From assembly GCA_038503065.1 (NCBI GenBank), contig JBCAMK010000001.1, positions 2,914,001 to 2,978,000 of the forward strand: 64,000 bases of DNA, given 5' to 3'. The stretch comes from Paragyromitra xinjiangensis (Eukaryota; Ascomycota; Pezizomycetes; Pezizales; Discinaceae). A program made the translations under genes and the position numbers. Positions 22,731 to 33,820 of this stretch are shown piece by piece. The notes under the pieces are model-generated. The model was given only the letters and a program-made list of their open reading frames with translations, was not told where the DNA came from and made no database searches. How positions within the stretch are numbered: position 1 is the first letter of the stretch; every line of letters begins with the position of its first letter.

Positions 22731-23350
22731 GAATAATTGATTTTCTGTAATTTCTACTTGTACTTTATGTTTTCTGGAGCGGTTTTTTGCATGCAGTGTG
22801 GGGAGTATGATGGTTGTGTGGTGGGGCAGCGTCACCCAGTCTCACTCGCCGGTCGGGTACCAACCGATGGGACCCATGACTTTCAGAGAGCTGCAGCGTC
22901 ATGGCACAAGCCAAGCTGACAGCTGGACGGGTTCCTGCATAGAAGAGTGTTTTATCTGCATGGTGGGGTGTCTTCTGGCTTGTTCACGAAATGAAGAGCC
23001 CCAATAATGGTTCCTTTTATTGGGAACGTTACGATCAGAGGCGGATGATATAAAATTTATCTCGAATAGGGATATTTGGACCTATTTTTATTAGAGTATC
23101 TTGTGTTTTGTACTTTCTATTTTTTTGTGTGGGACAGGTAGTTTTGTTGGCTGTTACTGCCCTTTTTCTCCTTCATCACTACCACCGCTCGAGCTCTCTC
23201 TTCCCACAACACAGCTTTATCTCTCCACATCCTCCATCAAGTGTTGTTGACCAACATCTACGGGTCCACTCTTTGTCTCGAAATTCCAACCACCTATAGT
23301 CCCTCACTCTCTTCATCCCCATACCCACGTCCACCCAACCTCATAATAAC
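22731..23350. other. Intergenic region with pyrimidine-rich leader of the AA9 gene
   Basis: The last 150 bp before 23351 are strongly C/T-rich (e.g. ccctttttctccttcatc), a common fungal promoter or 5' UTR feature. No gene seen. Confidence 0.4.
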
Positions 23351-25065
23351 ATGCCTAAAATGACCTTTCTCTATCTCCTCATTCTTGGGGCTCTCACCCT
23401 CTGCAACGCTCATCACATGATGACGAACATCTATATCGGCAACGTTGACCAAGGCGCTGGCACCTTCGTTCGCGTCCCACCAAATACTGACCCTGTTGTC
23501 GACGTCCAGGCCACTGAGATGGCATGTAATGTTGGCGGCGAGAAAACACTCAATAAATTCTGTTCTATTGATGCAGGTACGCTGATCAAGATGAAGTGGA
23601 GAACTTGGCCGGATGGAAGTATAGATACGCCGATTGATGTTTCTCATCAAGGTTTGTGATTCTTCTTTGTGGTTTCTTGTTGGAGGTTTGCTGATCGATT
23701 TGTAGGTCCTTGCTCTGTTTATATGAAGAAAGTCAATTCTTTTAGTGATAAAGCGGCTGGTCCGGGTTGGTTCAAGATCTGGCATTACGGATATGAGGAT
23801 GGAGTGTTTTGTACGGAGAAGCTGCGAGCGAGTGGAGGGATGATGAATGTTACGATTCCGAAAGATCTCCAAGGGTATGCTCTGCTTTTTAATGTCTCGT
23901 CCAACATCTCCCGACAACAAATTTACTAATTGGAATAGTGGGCGCTATTTTATCCGCGCTGAGCATCTTGCCCTTCATGAGGCTGTATGTAATCCTTTTT
24001 ATTTTCACTTTTTTAATTTTTTTGCTGATTGTTGTGGGTGCAGCAAAACGTAGGTGGTGCTCAATGGTTTATTGGGTACGTATATTTGTGCTAAATTTCT
24101 TGCTCCTTCCAGAAGTCAGCTAACTAACGCCTTTCAGATGTGCCCAAGTTGTGGTTTCTTCTACTGGCGGCTCCGCTACTCCATCGAGTGTCTCGATTCC
24201 TGGACATGTTAATGCCAAAGATCCAGGTGTTCTTTTCAACTATTGGGATAACATGCGCCCTAAGTCCTACGTAATTCCTGGACCAGCTCCATATATTCCC
24301 ACAAATGCGGGTGGTGGGAAGAGAATCGTGGCTGAATATCCGGAAAAATATTCCGAATGCTTGGTTAGCAATGCTGACTGGTGTGCCGTTTCTGTGCCGC
24401 GTTTTAATGACGAGAATTCTTGCTGGGCTGTATGTTTCTCGCCTACTTCCTTTTTACACCCTTTCTTACTGACCTTCTGAGTGTAGTCCGCAGAAAATTG
24501 CTGGAAACAAGTCGGAGAATGCTATGATACTGCTCCTGCCACCGGCCACGCCGGCTGCACGAAATACGAAACTAGTTTCTGTAACCTCTATCAGGCTTAT
24601 TGCCAGAAATGTGGCTCCACTCGCAGCTGCTCTGGCTCCTTCCCCAGCCCGGATTCTACTCGCAGGATCCGGGCTCGTACTGAGCACAGAGGCCTTCCAG
24701 AGCCGCCAATTCTAACGGGGACGATTGTTAAGGCCGCCCGTATCCATGGCTCTTACAAACATACACGTCGTGACCCCACGGTTGACTCTACCTCGACAAG
24801 CGAAGACGATAGGCTTACCAAAGCGCGTACCCTATGTGATGACATAGCAGTCAAGTGCAAAGATGACAAGATTGGCAACTTGTGTAATGTGTTTGGGGCA
24901 GCTTGTAGAGGCGCTGTGACACCGAGCGTGATTGGGCAATTTCCAGAGAAGAGTGATAGGAAGTGGCAGGCATTGTGGCTGTATCAAGTCGCATGCGAGA
25001 ATGAGAATTTTGAGAAAGACGAGTGTAGAGAGAGGTTTTCGAGGGCTATATGGGGTTTTGAATAA
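23351..25065 (+). CDS. Secreted lytic polysaccharide monooxygenase, AA9 family, with Cys-rich C-terminal extension
   Basis: Six exons: 23351-23651, 23706-23874, 23939-23984, 24044-24075, 24138-24429 and 24487-25065, with five introns of 54-64 nt, all GT-AG and frame-perfect. The product is 472 aa. A 20-residue signal peptide ends ...TLCNA, exposing His21 as the mature N terminus, the copper histidine-brace ligand. The second ligand is His99 in SHQGPC. The AA9 strand motifs follow: GPGWFKI, LQGGRYFIRAEHLALHEA and GGAQWFIGCAQV. The position normally occupied by the axial Tyr (Q-x-Y) is Phe181. Residues beyond about 195 form a Cys-rich extension with the 'CW..AENCWKQ..ECYD' pattern and a second Cys-rich block near the C terminus. 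AA9 enzymes cut cellulose or hemicellulose oxidatively outside the cell. Confidence 0.87.
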
Positions 25066-26579
25066 GTTGGGAGGACTATGTGGAGGAGCCATGTGAGGAG
25101 GGTTTGATCTACTTTGATCGTTACTATCTTTAGGGGGCTCTGGCTTCAACAGGTTTCTGCGGATTCCTATTTTGTTTCTTTTGTTTTGGGTAGGGATTTT
25201 TGTAGGAGTGTGGGTGGATGGTGTGATTCGCCAAAAGGTCTTGGTCTCTTTGGTTCTGGGGCAGCTATTTGTTTTGGTTTTTTTTGTTGTCGAAATTTTA
25301 AAAGATACTCTGTTTCACCGACGCTTGGGTACGATTTATCATGGGCCATGAGGGGAGTGGGAGTAACGGCAGCCTTTTTTTTCCTGCACAAGCTAAGCTA
25401 TGGAACAAAACGGTCAGATTACCGACTCTTCAGCTTCCCACGAAAGTAAAAATAACTTTACAAATTATAAGAGACTCTGCTAAATTCTGGTATTGTAAAA
25501 ATCATCACATGAAGAGCTACTGATTTAGAATTGTTTTAACTGAATCACGATATTTACCTGTTCTATGACTCAAAAGGTTCAAGTACGATACGGAAGGGGC
25601 AAAATCTACCCGGTAAACTTTCTAGTGAAAGCCCGGGGGGAAAAACTCAGTCAATGAATAAATGATATTCCTACTACATCCGTACGTAGTGATATGCTGC
25701 TCACAACAAAAGGGATCATCCAGCGTTTTAGGACGACTTACCTTTCCGGACACAAGCCGGGGATTTGAGTGCCGGACTTTTTGGTACAGTCGTTCACGGG
25801 GTGACGGCGAATCCTGTCTGCTGGCGAACAGGGGTTATGCGCAGTATATTTCAGTACGGATCTGCTAAGCTGCCAAATTTTTTGGTCATTTATTGGCCAA
25901 AAACCCCTGTTCGCCATCAGACAGGATTCGCCGTCACCCCGTCAGTGACTGTAGAGCTAATTCAATGAGTCCTGGGGCAAAGCCTAGGCTGTTACGCAAT
26001 AGCCGAGGCACCCGATACCTATTCCCTAAAAGGTTTCGTTTAAGCCCACTTCATTAATTCCCAAAGCCAGCTGGCTTTGGATGAACTTTAACCATTCTAT
26101 CCTACCGCTCTAGGGAATATATTATTAATGGATCCCCCCACAGAAAGTGCAATATTACGTAAATTGTATGTAGTTGTGCTATCCAAGGCGAGCCCATAGC
26201 TAATCATGAGCTGTCACTCAACACACTTGGCCCCACTTAACGGCAAATCCCCAAAGGAGAATAGTTTATCCAATAGCTTGTGCAATCGCTACATGGCTCT
26301 TATTGACAAGGATTTTTCGATGATTTAAGAAGGTTCAAGAGGTTCGGGTTTTGGTGTCTGTGGTCTTTAAGCTATTGCACATCTAAGACTACTTTTCTTC
26401 ATGGGTGCATAAAACTCAGCCGCTTTCGGGAAATTTTTGCAGAGAACCATTGGCCTGTACTAGAATTCGTACGAGTCAAACATGAGGAATTGCTAGAGTA
26501 TATATAAAAGTACAAAGCATAACTATTCTCCGTGAATCAGAGAAAAAGGTCACCACAGGGAGGAAAAAACGTGTAGATA
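25066..26579. other. Convergent intergenic region with a MITE
   Basis: Lies between the 3' ends of the AA9 gene and the permease. Apart from the element at 25785-25953 there is nothing recognisable. Confidence 0.45.
25785..25953. mobile_element. MITE candidate B (TA...CAGTC termini), 169 bp
   Basis: About 50-bp inverted arms (25787-25836 and 25902-25951) match at 46 of 50 positions by eye; the shared core includes 'cggggtgacggcgaatcc'. TA flanks both ends. The 65-bp centre is AT-rich and non-coding. The structure is a near-perfect foldback, typical of a Tc1/mariner-derived MITE. It lies in the convergent spacer between AA9 and the permease. Confidence 0.85.
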
Positions 26580-28629
26580 TCATCCAACCAATACTCGTCT
26601 TGCCTTTATCCACCATGGCTCTGTCTTCTCTTCAAATCCGTTGCTGTCAAAAGTAGGCGGTGTCTCATCTTCTCTCCTGCCGGTGTAAATATCCATATCT
26701 TCAAGTCGGACCCACTTTGTTTTTTTCCAGAATTTATAAGCGAAGAAGAAGAGCGCTGATACAGGGAGGAGGATATAGTTGATCACGAAGTCTTTTGCGC
26801 TGAAAGGGTTTAAGAATGCGGTGTAACCTATAAAACCCTAGGTTAGCTCATTTTAAAGGGCTTGAGAAAGGAGGTATCGTCTTGGGGAAGTGTACCTTGG
26901 AAGAGTATTAGAAATACATTCGCAGCTAATGCCGCATACGCTCCGTATGGATACCACAATGCCTTAAACGGTAAACTGTCCACGCTTTGTCCTTGCGCTT
27001 TTAATGCTCTTCTGAAGCGTATATGCACAAATTCGATCGTCCCCCACACCATGAAGGTTGACACGCCACTAAGCGTGATCAACGCCTGATATAGCTCCCC
27101 AGCACTGCCGGAAAGTGATAAAAAACTTATACATGCTGCTAAATTGCTCAACAACAATGCGCACCAAGGGACACCGCGTTTGTCAACGCGGGAGAATATC
27201 TTAGGTGCTTTGCCATTGCGAGCCATGAATAAGATGGTACGGGAGGCGACATAGAGGGAAGAGTTGCCGGCAGATGCCACCGAGATAACAATCAACGCGT
27301 TGATAAGGTGGGCTGCAGGTGTTATTCCAGCATTATCGAGGGCAATTGTGAGAGGAGAGCGGGCAGTGCGAGAAGTCGATGAGAGAAGGCGAGGGTCAGT
27401 GTATGGAATAAGTATCCCAATGAAGAACATCATTCCACTACACTCGTGTCAGAATGAGGGTATCCCTAAATGGAAGTGGAAAAGCTTACACATAGAACTA
27501 AATTCATTAAGGGAAAGTCAGCTCAGGCTTCGAAAGGATAGGAGCTCTTGGGTCGTTACTCACGATCAAGATTCTCCAGAAGACCTGCCTGATGGCCCTT
27601 GGCACAGCTCTTCCCGGGTTTCCTGCCTCCCCTGCAGTAATCCCTACCATCTCTGTCCCTGCATAAAGTGTTCCTGCAATGACGAAAGTCTTCGCGACAC
27701 CATTGATTCCGTCTGCAAACGCCCCTGGGTCCTTCCAATACTTAAACCCAATCTTCTCACCACCGATTCCACCCGCAGAAATGGCGATAGCAACGATAAA
27801 GAATATTGTAATAGAAATGACCTTTATCAGACTCAACCAAAACTCAACCTCACCATATGCTAAGACGCCTAACATGGAAAGTGACAAGAATATGGCCCAA
27901 AAAATGAGTATCCATGCCCATTGTGGAACCACATCCGTCCAATACATGACAACGAGTGAGATGGCGTTATATTCGTTTGCAAGAACGGTCACCCAAAGGT
28001 ACCAGTAGCCCCAACCGAGAGCAAATGCTAAGGCATCGTCGGCAAAACGTTCAGCATACTCAGTGAAGGATCCGGTGACGGGGATCAGGGTTGCAAGCTC
28101 GCCGAGTGATTGCCTATGTAGAAACCGGGTTAAAACTGGCCTTTTTAAACTAATCATAGCCGCTAGCGAATGAAAAAGGCGAATGGTAGGTCGGTATACA
28201 TTACGAAGAAGACAATTAACCCGACAAGCGAAAAGGATATCAGAATACCGGCGGGCCCTGCTAGATGCAATGCATTTCCAGAACCGACGAGTAAACCAGG
28301 ACCGATGATTCCTTCATCGGGGTCAATTTGAATTTCATCTAGTAAACCAGCGAAGTGAACCGGGTTATCGGGTTCAAACCCCCGGGAAATGGGTATCACG
28401 TACCTCCAATTGCTGCACAACGGATAGAAATGATTAGTATATTGATCCTTTAGTATGCCACCCACTTTTAAACCCCAGGGCAGGAAGGCACGTTACCAAT
28501 CATCTGTAAATGCCTCGACTTCAACTTCCTGTGTAGTGGTGCAACATATGCATCCTGTGAATTCCCGCTTGACCCGTTTTCAGAAACCTCTCTCGGCTGA
28601 GCACCAGCCTTCTCGCCATCGGAACTCAT
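26580..28629 (-). CDS. Amino-acid permease (YAT/APC family) with two microexons
   Basis: Seven exons on the minus strand: 28497-28629, 28404-28412 (9 nt), 28200-28311, 27564-28113, 27489-27496 (8 nt), 26896-27437 and 26580-26827. Introns are 84, 92, 86, 67, 51 and 68 nt. The product is 533 aa with about 12 hydrophobic segments. The microexons restore family consensus: the first gives 'QMIAIGGIIGPGLLVGSG' and the second 'ILIFYVGMMFFIGILIPY'. Other signatures are QSLGELATLIPVTGSF and 'AGEAGNPGRAVPRAI'. The cytosolic tail has the 'EDMDIYTGRRE' motif typical of fungal plasma-membrane amino-acid permeases (Gap1, Dip5 and relatives). Substrate specificity cannot be read. The usual TIGTGLF is IIGPGLL here. 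Confidence 0.9.
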
Positions 28630-29790
28630 TACAAAAATCTTGAGTGTTAATTGACGAGATTTGAAGGCTCAAGTGGCGATGTTTAGGAGAGTAACTGTAG
28701 AATATGGAGGTATCGATTTGATGTCGACTTCAAGGTCGAGCAAGCTGCAGCCAAATGAGGAAGAAGCTCCGAAGCAGAATCCGCTAGCTTTTCCATGGAC
28801 CCAAGTCCAACAGTTGCAGTAATATAAGTTCGTCCATCACTGCCTTTAAACCTCACCTGACCACGAAGACAAAATGATAGTTTCTTTTTTCACCATCCCG
28901 CAATTGAAAAGTTTGATGAGGTTCAAGATTCTCTGCGAAAGGATAGGATGGCGCGATATCTATACATGGTGATGCAAAGTGGGGGTTTCTGGTCGTCATC
29001 CAAGGATCTATCGCGGGAGTATTTAGGCTATCGTTTATGCTGCATTATCTGGCAGGATCCGACAATGCGCTAAGATATCGGAGTTGGGCGAACGAAAGAG
29101 GCATGATGCTCCCTTGTCCAGAAAGCGAACTTTCCAAAAAATTTTCAGTGGAATTATTATCCCTATAGAGTAAAGGTTACGAACTTGCTAATTTCGTTCG
29201 TTATCAGAATTAGGTACTCGGTAACTTTCGGCTATCATAGGAAGGACAGGAACCATGCAGTAGGTCGCTTATCTTATCTGAAGCTCACACAGCTGGCGTT
29301 CGGTGGAGGGTTAGGGTTTCCATGGGTCACCCGAGACTGGTGGCCTAGGGTACCAACACATAGCAATACGGCTCTTGTCTCGCAGAAATATTTGAAACAC
29401 TTCTTCAGGGCTTCGAGAACCCGCCTAATCGATGGCCGTTTTGAGGTATGCAGTGTGACGGTGTTCCTCGTTACAGAGGATCAAGGTGTCCTAGAGACAT
29501 GGGGGAATCAGTTTAGATAAACTTACTGGGCAACTCTAACAATGTTAGGATAATCGAGGATAGTCTCCCAAATCGAAAGACGTTTAGAGATTAACTTTAC
29601 TTATCCGCTTCGTCAAAGTGCTGGCCGAAATACTCAGATCGAGTGATGTCTCATGAGTATGACGATCTCGATAATTGAGACACTATGCAGGTGGAGGCTC
29701 AGCTCAGATCTTCATGATCTCGGCTTCAAACCGGCTCAATATCAAAGTGCCTAAATCTCCATCAACGAAATCAATATCTATGATACAGCA
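28630..29790. other. Divergent intergenic region between the permease and the F-box/ankyrin gene
   Basis: 1.16 kb that must carry both promoters. Two overlapping GATA-type sites lie at 29268-29280. No gene seen. Confidence 0.4.
29268..29280 (-). promoter_or_regulatory. Overlapping double GATA-factor site
   Basis: 'cttatcttatctg' on the plus strand reads as GATAAGATAAG on the permease strand, 640 bp upstream of its ATG. Paired HGATAR sites are the usual target of nitrogen GATA activators (AreA type) at permease genes. Function is inferred from sequence only. Confidence 0.35.
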
Positions 29791-30750
29791 ATGCCTCTTC
29801 TCAATCTTCCTAACGATCTGCTTCTCATAATCGCTGAAGCTCTTGGTCCAGATTTCCGTAGCCTCAACTTTTTCCTTCGTTCCAACCGTCGTCTCAATGC
29901 CCTTCTGACACACACACTACACAAGCTCGCCATCCAGGATACGGGCGGCGTGCCTGCCATCCTATGGGCTACATTAAAAAACTGGACGCCGTTAGTCTTG
30001 CTACTGCTCGAAAAAGGTGTCGACATTAACTTAGCCGACTACGAAGGCACAACAGCGCTCCATTACGCGGTCAACCAAACGCACCTCCAATTAATCCAGC
30101 TATTACTATCCAAAGGTGCCGACGTGAACGCACGGGATAACACCGGGACAACTGTGCTTCACAAAGCATGTTACAGGGGCTCAGAGGCTATGGTCACGCT
30201 TCTCCTCGATAACGGCGCAGATATCGAAGCGGCAATGAATGACGGGACGACAGCGTTTCGATGGGCAATATTTTGGAAAAAAGAAAAAATAGTCAAATTG
30301 CTACTCAAAAGGGGTGTCAACGTTCACGCTCGTACAAACGACGGATCTACAGTGCTACATTCTGCGGTATTATTACGGTACGAAAGGATCGTAAGGCTAT
30401 TGCTTGAAAATGGACTAGCGGAAGACGTCAATGTAGTGAGTGAGCCGGGTGTGTATGGAAATAGTATGTACTGTACTGCTTTACACTATACGGCAACTTC
30501 AGGGGGAGATGAGGTGATCGGGAGGCTATTGTTGGAGAATGGAGCAGATATAGAAGCAAGGGATAGTTTGGGGAAGACGGCACTGATATGGGCAACAGAG
30601 TTCGGTAACGTTGCAGTTGTGAAGCTGCTATTAGAATGGGGGGCGAGAAAAGACATTGTAGGGGTGGATGGTGAGACGGCCTACCAAAGGGCGGTGGCAA
30701 GAAGGTGGCTTGAGATAGAAAATTTGCTTGCAGACATGGATGAGAGTTGA
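29791..30750 (+). CDS. F-box-like / ankyrin-repeat protein
   Basis: Intronless, 319 aa. The N terminus 'LLNLPNDLLLIIAEALG' with following helices (SLNFFLRSNRRLNALLT) matches a fungal F-box. About seven ankyrin repeats follow (from about residue 60 to the end) with T-A-L-H, V-L-H-K-A, L-L-L-x-x-G-A-D motifs. F-box/ankyrin proteins usually act as substrate adaptors for SCF ubiquitin ligases, with ankyrins as the recognition surface. One repeat around 'LAEDVNVVSEPGVYGNSMYC' carries an insertion. No transmembrane or signal sequence. Such genes vary widely in number between fungi; the target is unknown. Confidence 0.8.
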   Translation: MPLLNLPNDLLLIIAEALGPDFRSLNFFLRSNRRLNALLTHTLHKLAIQDTGGVPAILWATLKNWTPLVLLLLEKGVDINLADYEGTTALHYAVNQTHLQLIQLLLSKGADVNARDNTGTTVLHKACYRGSEAMVTLLLDNGADIEAAMNDGTTAFRWAIFWKKEKIVKLLLKRGVNVHARTNDGSTVLHSAVLLRYERIVRLLLENGLAEDVNVVSEPGVYGNSMYCTALHYTATSGGDEVIGRLLLENGADIEARDSLGKTALIWATEFGNVAVVKLLLEWGARKDIVGVDGETAYQRAVARRWLEIENLLADMDES

Positions 30751-31775
30751 TATTTTGTAATTGAATTTGGACCCTTCTTTACAACAACTATGCAGTGCAC
30801 TGTATCTGTAAGGAATTTAGCAGTCGATTATGTTTTCCCTTATGTATTTAAGGGATATTCTTGCCTCAAAATCTCATGCATGCAACTATTATCAATCGTC
30901 GCCCATAGATCAAGTACCCTCTATAGTTGGTTACCTAGCTAATGTTTAGCTAGGATCTCTTCGATACGTCAAGCTATTACGTTCAATTGTGAATCTCCGG
31001 TACACAACTACATGTAATACCTACGGACGAGCCAAACATACCTTCAGCGATTATTGACTATTTCACAAGCTATCACTCGGATCTCGTACTTCTTTATTTT
31101 CCGGAGGTATTCAGGTATAGGCTTGCCATAGTTCGCAACCTTTCAACTAACTTTATTAGATTATTCGGGGGAATCTCACCGCAGCTATCCTTGTCGTGTT
31201 ATATGGTCGGCTGTCAACAACTTTTCTGAATTGCGTCCATTCTATCTCATAGGTGTCACTTGAAACCCCTTGGCTGTGGTCTATTCTATGACTTGGAGCT
31301 ATGAGACGAGTCTAGCTACCAGAGCCACTGTTTTGTTGACTGAGAGCTGATATGATCAATTTTTATTCTTTAGTCTTCTGTCTTTATTAATTTAGGGGTT
31401 TGATGCATCTGTCGTGATCACTGCTTTTCCTTTATGAAACAAGAGAGTGAAAGAACCTCATTCGGGGTATGATACTGCTGTAGGTGCCGTAGTCTCCCAT
31501 TTTCCATGAGCAGTTTTGCTAGGGGCATATTTTCGCTTGGATGCTGAGATCCACCTAGCGTCGTTGTAATCGGAAGCTAAGAGTCACTTAATAGATTAGT
31601 TCTTCCGTGCCTTTCTTCCAGATCATCCTCCACTCTTGGTTTGCCTTCTATCCATCTTATCACATACACTTCATCTATCTGACTTCATCTTAAGCAAACC
31701 TCATCGGTCAAATACACTCTTTTACAGCTGGGGCTATTTCCTCCATATTCGCTAAATATTTTCTCGCAATCCGCA
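30751..31775. other. Intergenic region
   Basis: Carries a TACATGTA palindrome (31009-31016) and a CTATCACTCG motif (31070-31079) about 60 bp apart. No gene seen. Confidence 0.4.
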
Positions 31776-32342
31776 ATGTCACCGTGGTACTCGCCAGAGC
31801 TGTTACGAAATCTTCCACAATTTGGAGGCTTCACTGATACTAGCACTACCGAATTCGCCTCCGATCTTAGTGGCCGTGCTATGGCCAGCTCAAGCGAGAC
31901 GCACAATGGAAGCCATGAGCAGGAGGCTGAAGAGACTCGATTTGCTCCGGATGAGAGTAAAAGCAACACCAAGACCAAGAAGGGAGGCGTTCAACAACCG
32001 GAAGGATTGACAGTTGATCAATACCTTTTGGCCTCGCCTAGGAACACCCTTTCAGTGCATATTGGTTATACCACTTCGGTTCACTCTCTCAGAAGCCTTT
32101 GCTGGATATCATATGATATCAGCAGCGAGATGAGACTTCGAGATCTATTTCTCCTGCACCACCTTAACGGAGGGCCACAGCCACATGACAATGTTGCTCT
32201 CCAGCAAATAGATCGTTGTTTTTTGAGGCATATCGATGGAACAGATACGTACTGGTTTAGTGAGCAGGATATTACACGGATCATGGATACAAACTGGATG
32301 TTTAAGGATGACGAGATTTGGTTGGGTTGCTCGACCCGGTAA
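31776..32342 (+). CDS. Hypothetical protein, 188 aa, orphan
   Basis: Single-exon ORF with an ATG start. The first 80 residues look disordered (Ser/Glu/Lys-rich, 'ESKSNTKTKKGGVQQPEG'). The second half alternates hydrophobic residues and could be a small beta/alpha domain ('SVHIGYTTSVHSLRSLCWIS', ending 'DDEIWLGC'). No signal peptide or membrane segment. No family recognised. It lies 585 bp before another orphan on the same strand that has a similar overall plan (disordered start, structured end), so the two may be distant relatives or belong together; this is inference. Confidence 0.45.
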   Translation: MSPWYSPELLRNLPQFGGFTDTSTTEFASDLSGRAMASSSETHNGSHEQEAEETRFAPDESKSNTKTKKGGVQQPEGLTVDQYLLASPRNTLSVHIGYTTSVHSLRSLCWISYDISSEMRLRDLFLLHHLNGGPQPHDNVALQQIDRCFLRHIDGTDTYWFSEQDITRIMDTNWMFKDDEIWLGCSTR

Positions 32343-32926
32343 ACGTTTGGTTTCAGATTTTTGAAAACCGCCTGAGCTGCAAGAAATTCTTGCGGAGGAA
32401 ACTAGCGGCGCGTGTATTATTTTCCCATGCCCCCTTTTTTGCCCATCGTAAGCTGGGCTTATTTGTCTATTTTTGTAAGGCGTCAAACGGAGAGGCTTCT
32501 TATCCAGCTTAGTGTCACTAAGGCTGCTCTGTAGTTCTTCAGCTTTAGGCTGATTGAAACCTTGAGTTTTAATAATCTCCGGCTACAAAGCTATGACAAG
32601 TCTTTCTGTAAAATTATCAAAGTTTAGAGTAGTATGCAATCAAGACTTTATAAAAACTTCCAGAATGGAGAATTATGGGCATCTATCTCATTACATATCA
32701 CTTAGCTTCCCAGATCCTCGAGGCTGAAGTCCATAGAATACATGTAGGAAGTTAACGTTATAGATCTAATAATGTGTAGTGAAATTGATGCAATGAGACA
32801 GCTGATATTGCTAGTGACACTAATCAAGGAACAAAAACACCCACCCCATCCCGCCTACTCCTTCATTCACCTCACAACGTACACACCCAATCTCTTCTCG
32901 TACTACTTATCGGATAGCTTGTCATA
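32343..32926. other. Spacer between two orphan genes
   Basis: Contains a TACATGTA palindrome at 32739-32746 and, just before 32927, a C/A-rich leader (cacccaccccatcccgcc). No gene seen. Confidence 0.4.
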
Positions 32927-33820
32927 ATGTCGTCTCCTCTAACAGACCCAAACACCGGTACCGGTAGCGAATATCCCGAGAACAACGTTGAGATGACAGG
33001 CCTTTCGATGCATGATTCTGGAACGGTACACTTCCGAGTCCGTAACCTCGTTGACCCCCGTAATCCATCCAGGTACAGCATTTTTCAGGTAGTAAACGGC
33101 GAAGAGACAGCAGTAAACAGCGGAATCGCAGAGAGTTGGCTTGATTGGGGAAGTGAGGTCGCACAATCGAAGCACTGGACCACTTACCACGCTCAGTTGT
33201 ATCTCCAGAGACTTCCCATCAGAGATTTCGATCCCCTCATGACTGTTGAGATACCTTGTCTTAAACTTCGATACGTGCTCAACTCAAAAGATGGGCTGAC
33301 TCAATGGTTCTATGAACCTATCCAGGAAGGGGATGATAACCCAGTGGATTTTACCGGCAAGAATCTAATGGCCCATGGATTTTTCTCTCAGGAGCTACTT
33401 CATGTGGAATGGGTATGGTATACCCTTTTAAAACGTCTCGGGCTTCATCTTGAAGGTCGGCCCCTTGTTTGTGGGAAGCTCCAGCATCATGATCACTACC
33501 GAGTCTATCTCTTCCTAGCCACCGATAATGATCTAAATACACAGTACACAGTGTTTGCCACCTGTGAAGATACGACGCTCAAATATATTTTTGAAAATTT
33601 AGCAGGGGGGAATTTGACAAATAAATTCTCTCTTGTGAAGTTTGAGAAGTATGAAAGCGGTTTGGAAGCACTAGGGCTGACGAGGATATATACCTATCCC
33701 GAGGCATGCCGGAAAGAGCTGAAACTGAAGGATATGCGAGAGGGAAATAGCAAAGAGATATCGCTTCGCCCAGTTCTTGTTGATTTTGCCAACTTTGAAT
33801 TTTCAAAAGTTGCTAGCTAG
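32927..33820 (+). CDS. Hypothetical protein, 297 aa, orphan
   Basis: Intronless ORF with a good fungal start context (cataatgtc). No signal peptide or transmembrane segment. The composition is that of a folded cytosolic protein, with aromatic-rich stretches ('ESWLDWGSEVAQSKHWTTYH', 'HVEWVWYTLLKRLGLHLEG') and a beta-like segment 'YRVYLFLATDNDLNTQYTVF'. I do not recognise a family. It may be related to the preceding orphan: both have a beta strand, then T-L-K/R-x-I/L-F, then N-G-G or G-G-N. Being long, unbroken and rich in mixed residues, it is likely a real gene. Confidence 0.55.
   Translation: MSSPLTDPNTGTGSEYPENNVEMTGLSMHDSGTVHFRVRNLVDPRNPSRYSIFQVVNGEETAVNSGIAESWLDWGSEVAQSKHWTTYHAQLYLQRLPIRDFDPLMTVEIPCLKLRYVLNSKDGLTQWFYEPIQEGDDNPVDFTGKNLMAHGFFSQELLHVEWVWYTLLKRLGLHLEGRPLVCGKLQHHDHYRVYLFLATDNDLNTQYTVFATCEDTTLKYIFENLAGGNLTNKFSLVKFEKYESGLEALGLTRIYTYPEACRKELKLKDMREGNSKEISLRPVLVDFANFEFSKVAS

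Noticed and set aside
28355..28400. T-arm-like 'gggttcaaaccccc'
   Set aside because: Lies inside a permease intron, the stem does not extend correctly and no acceptor stem is present.
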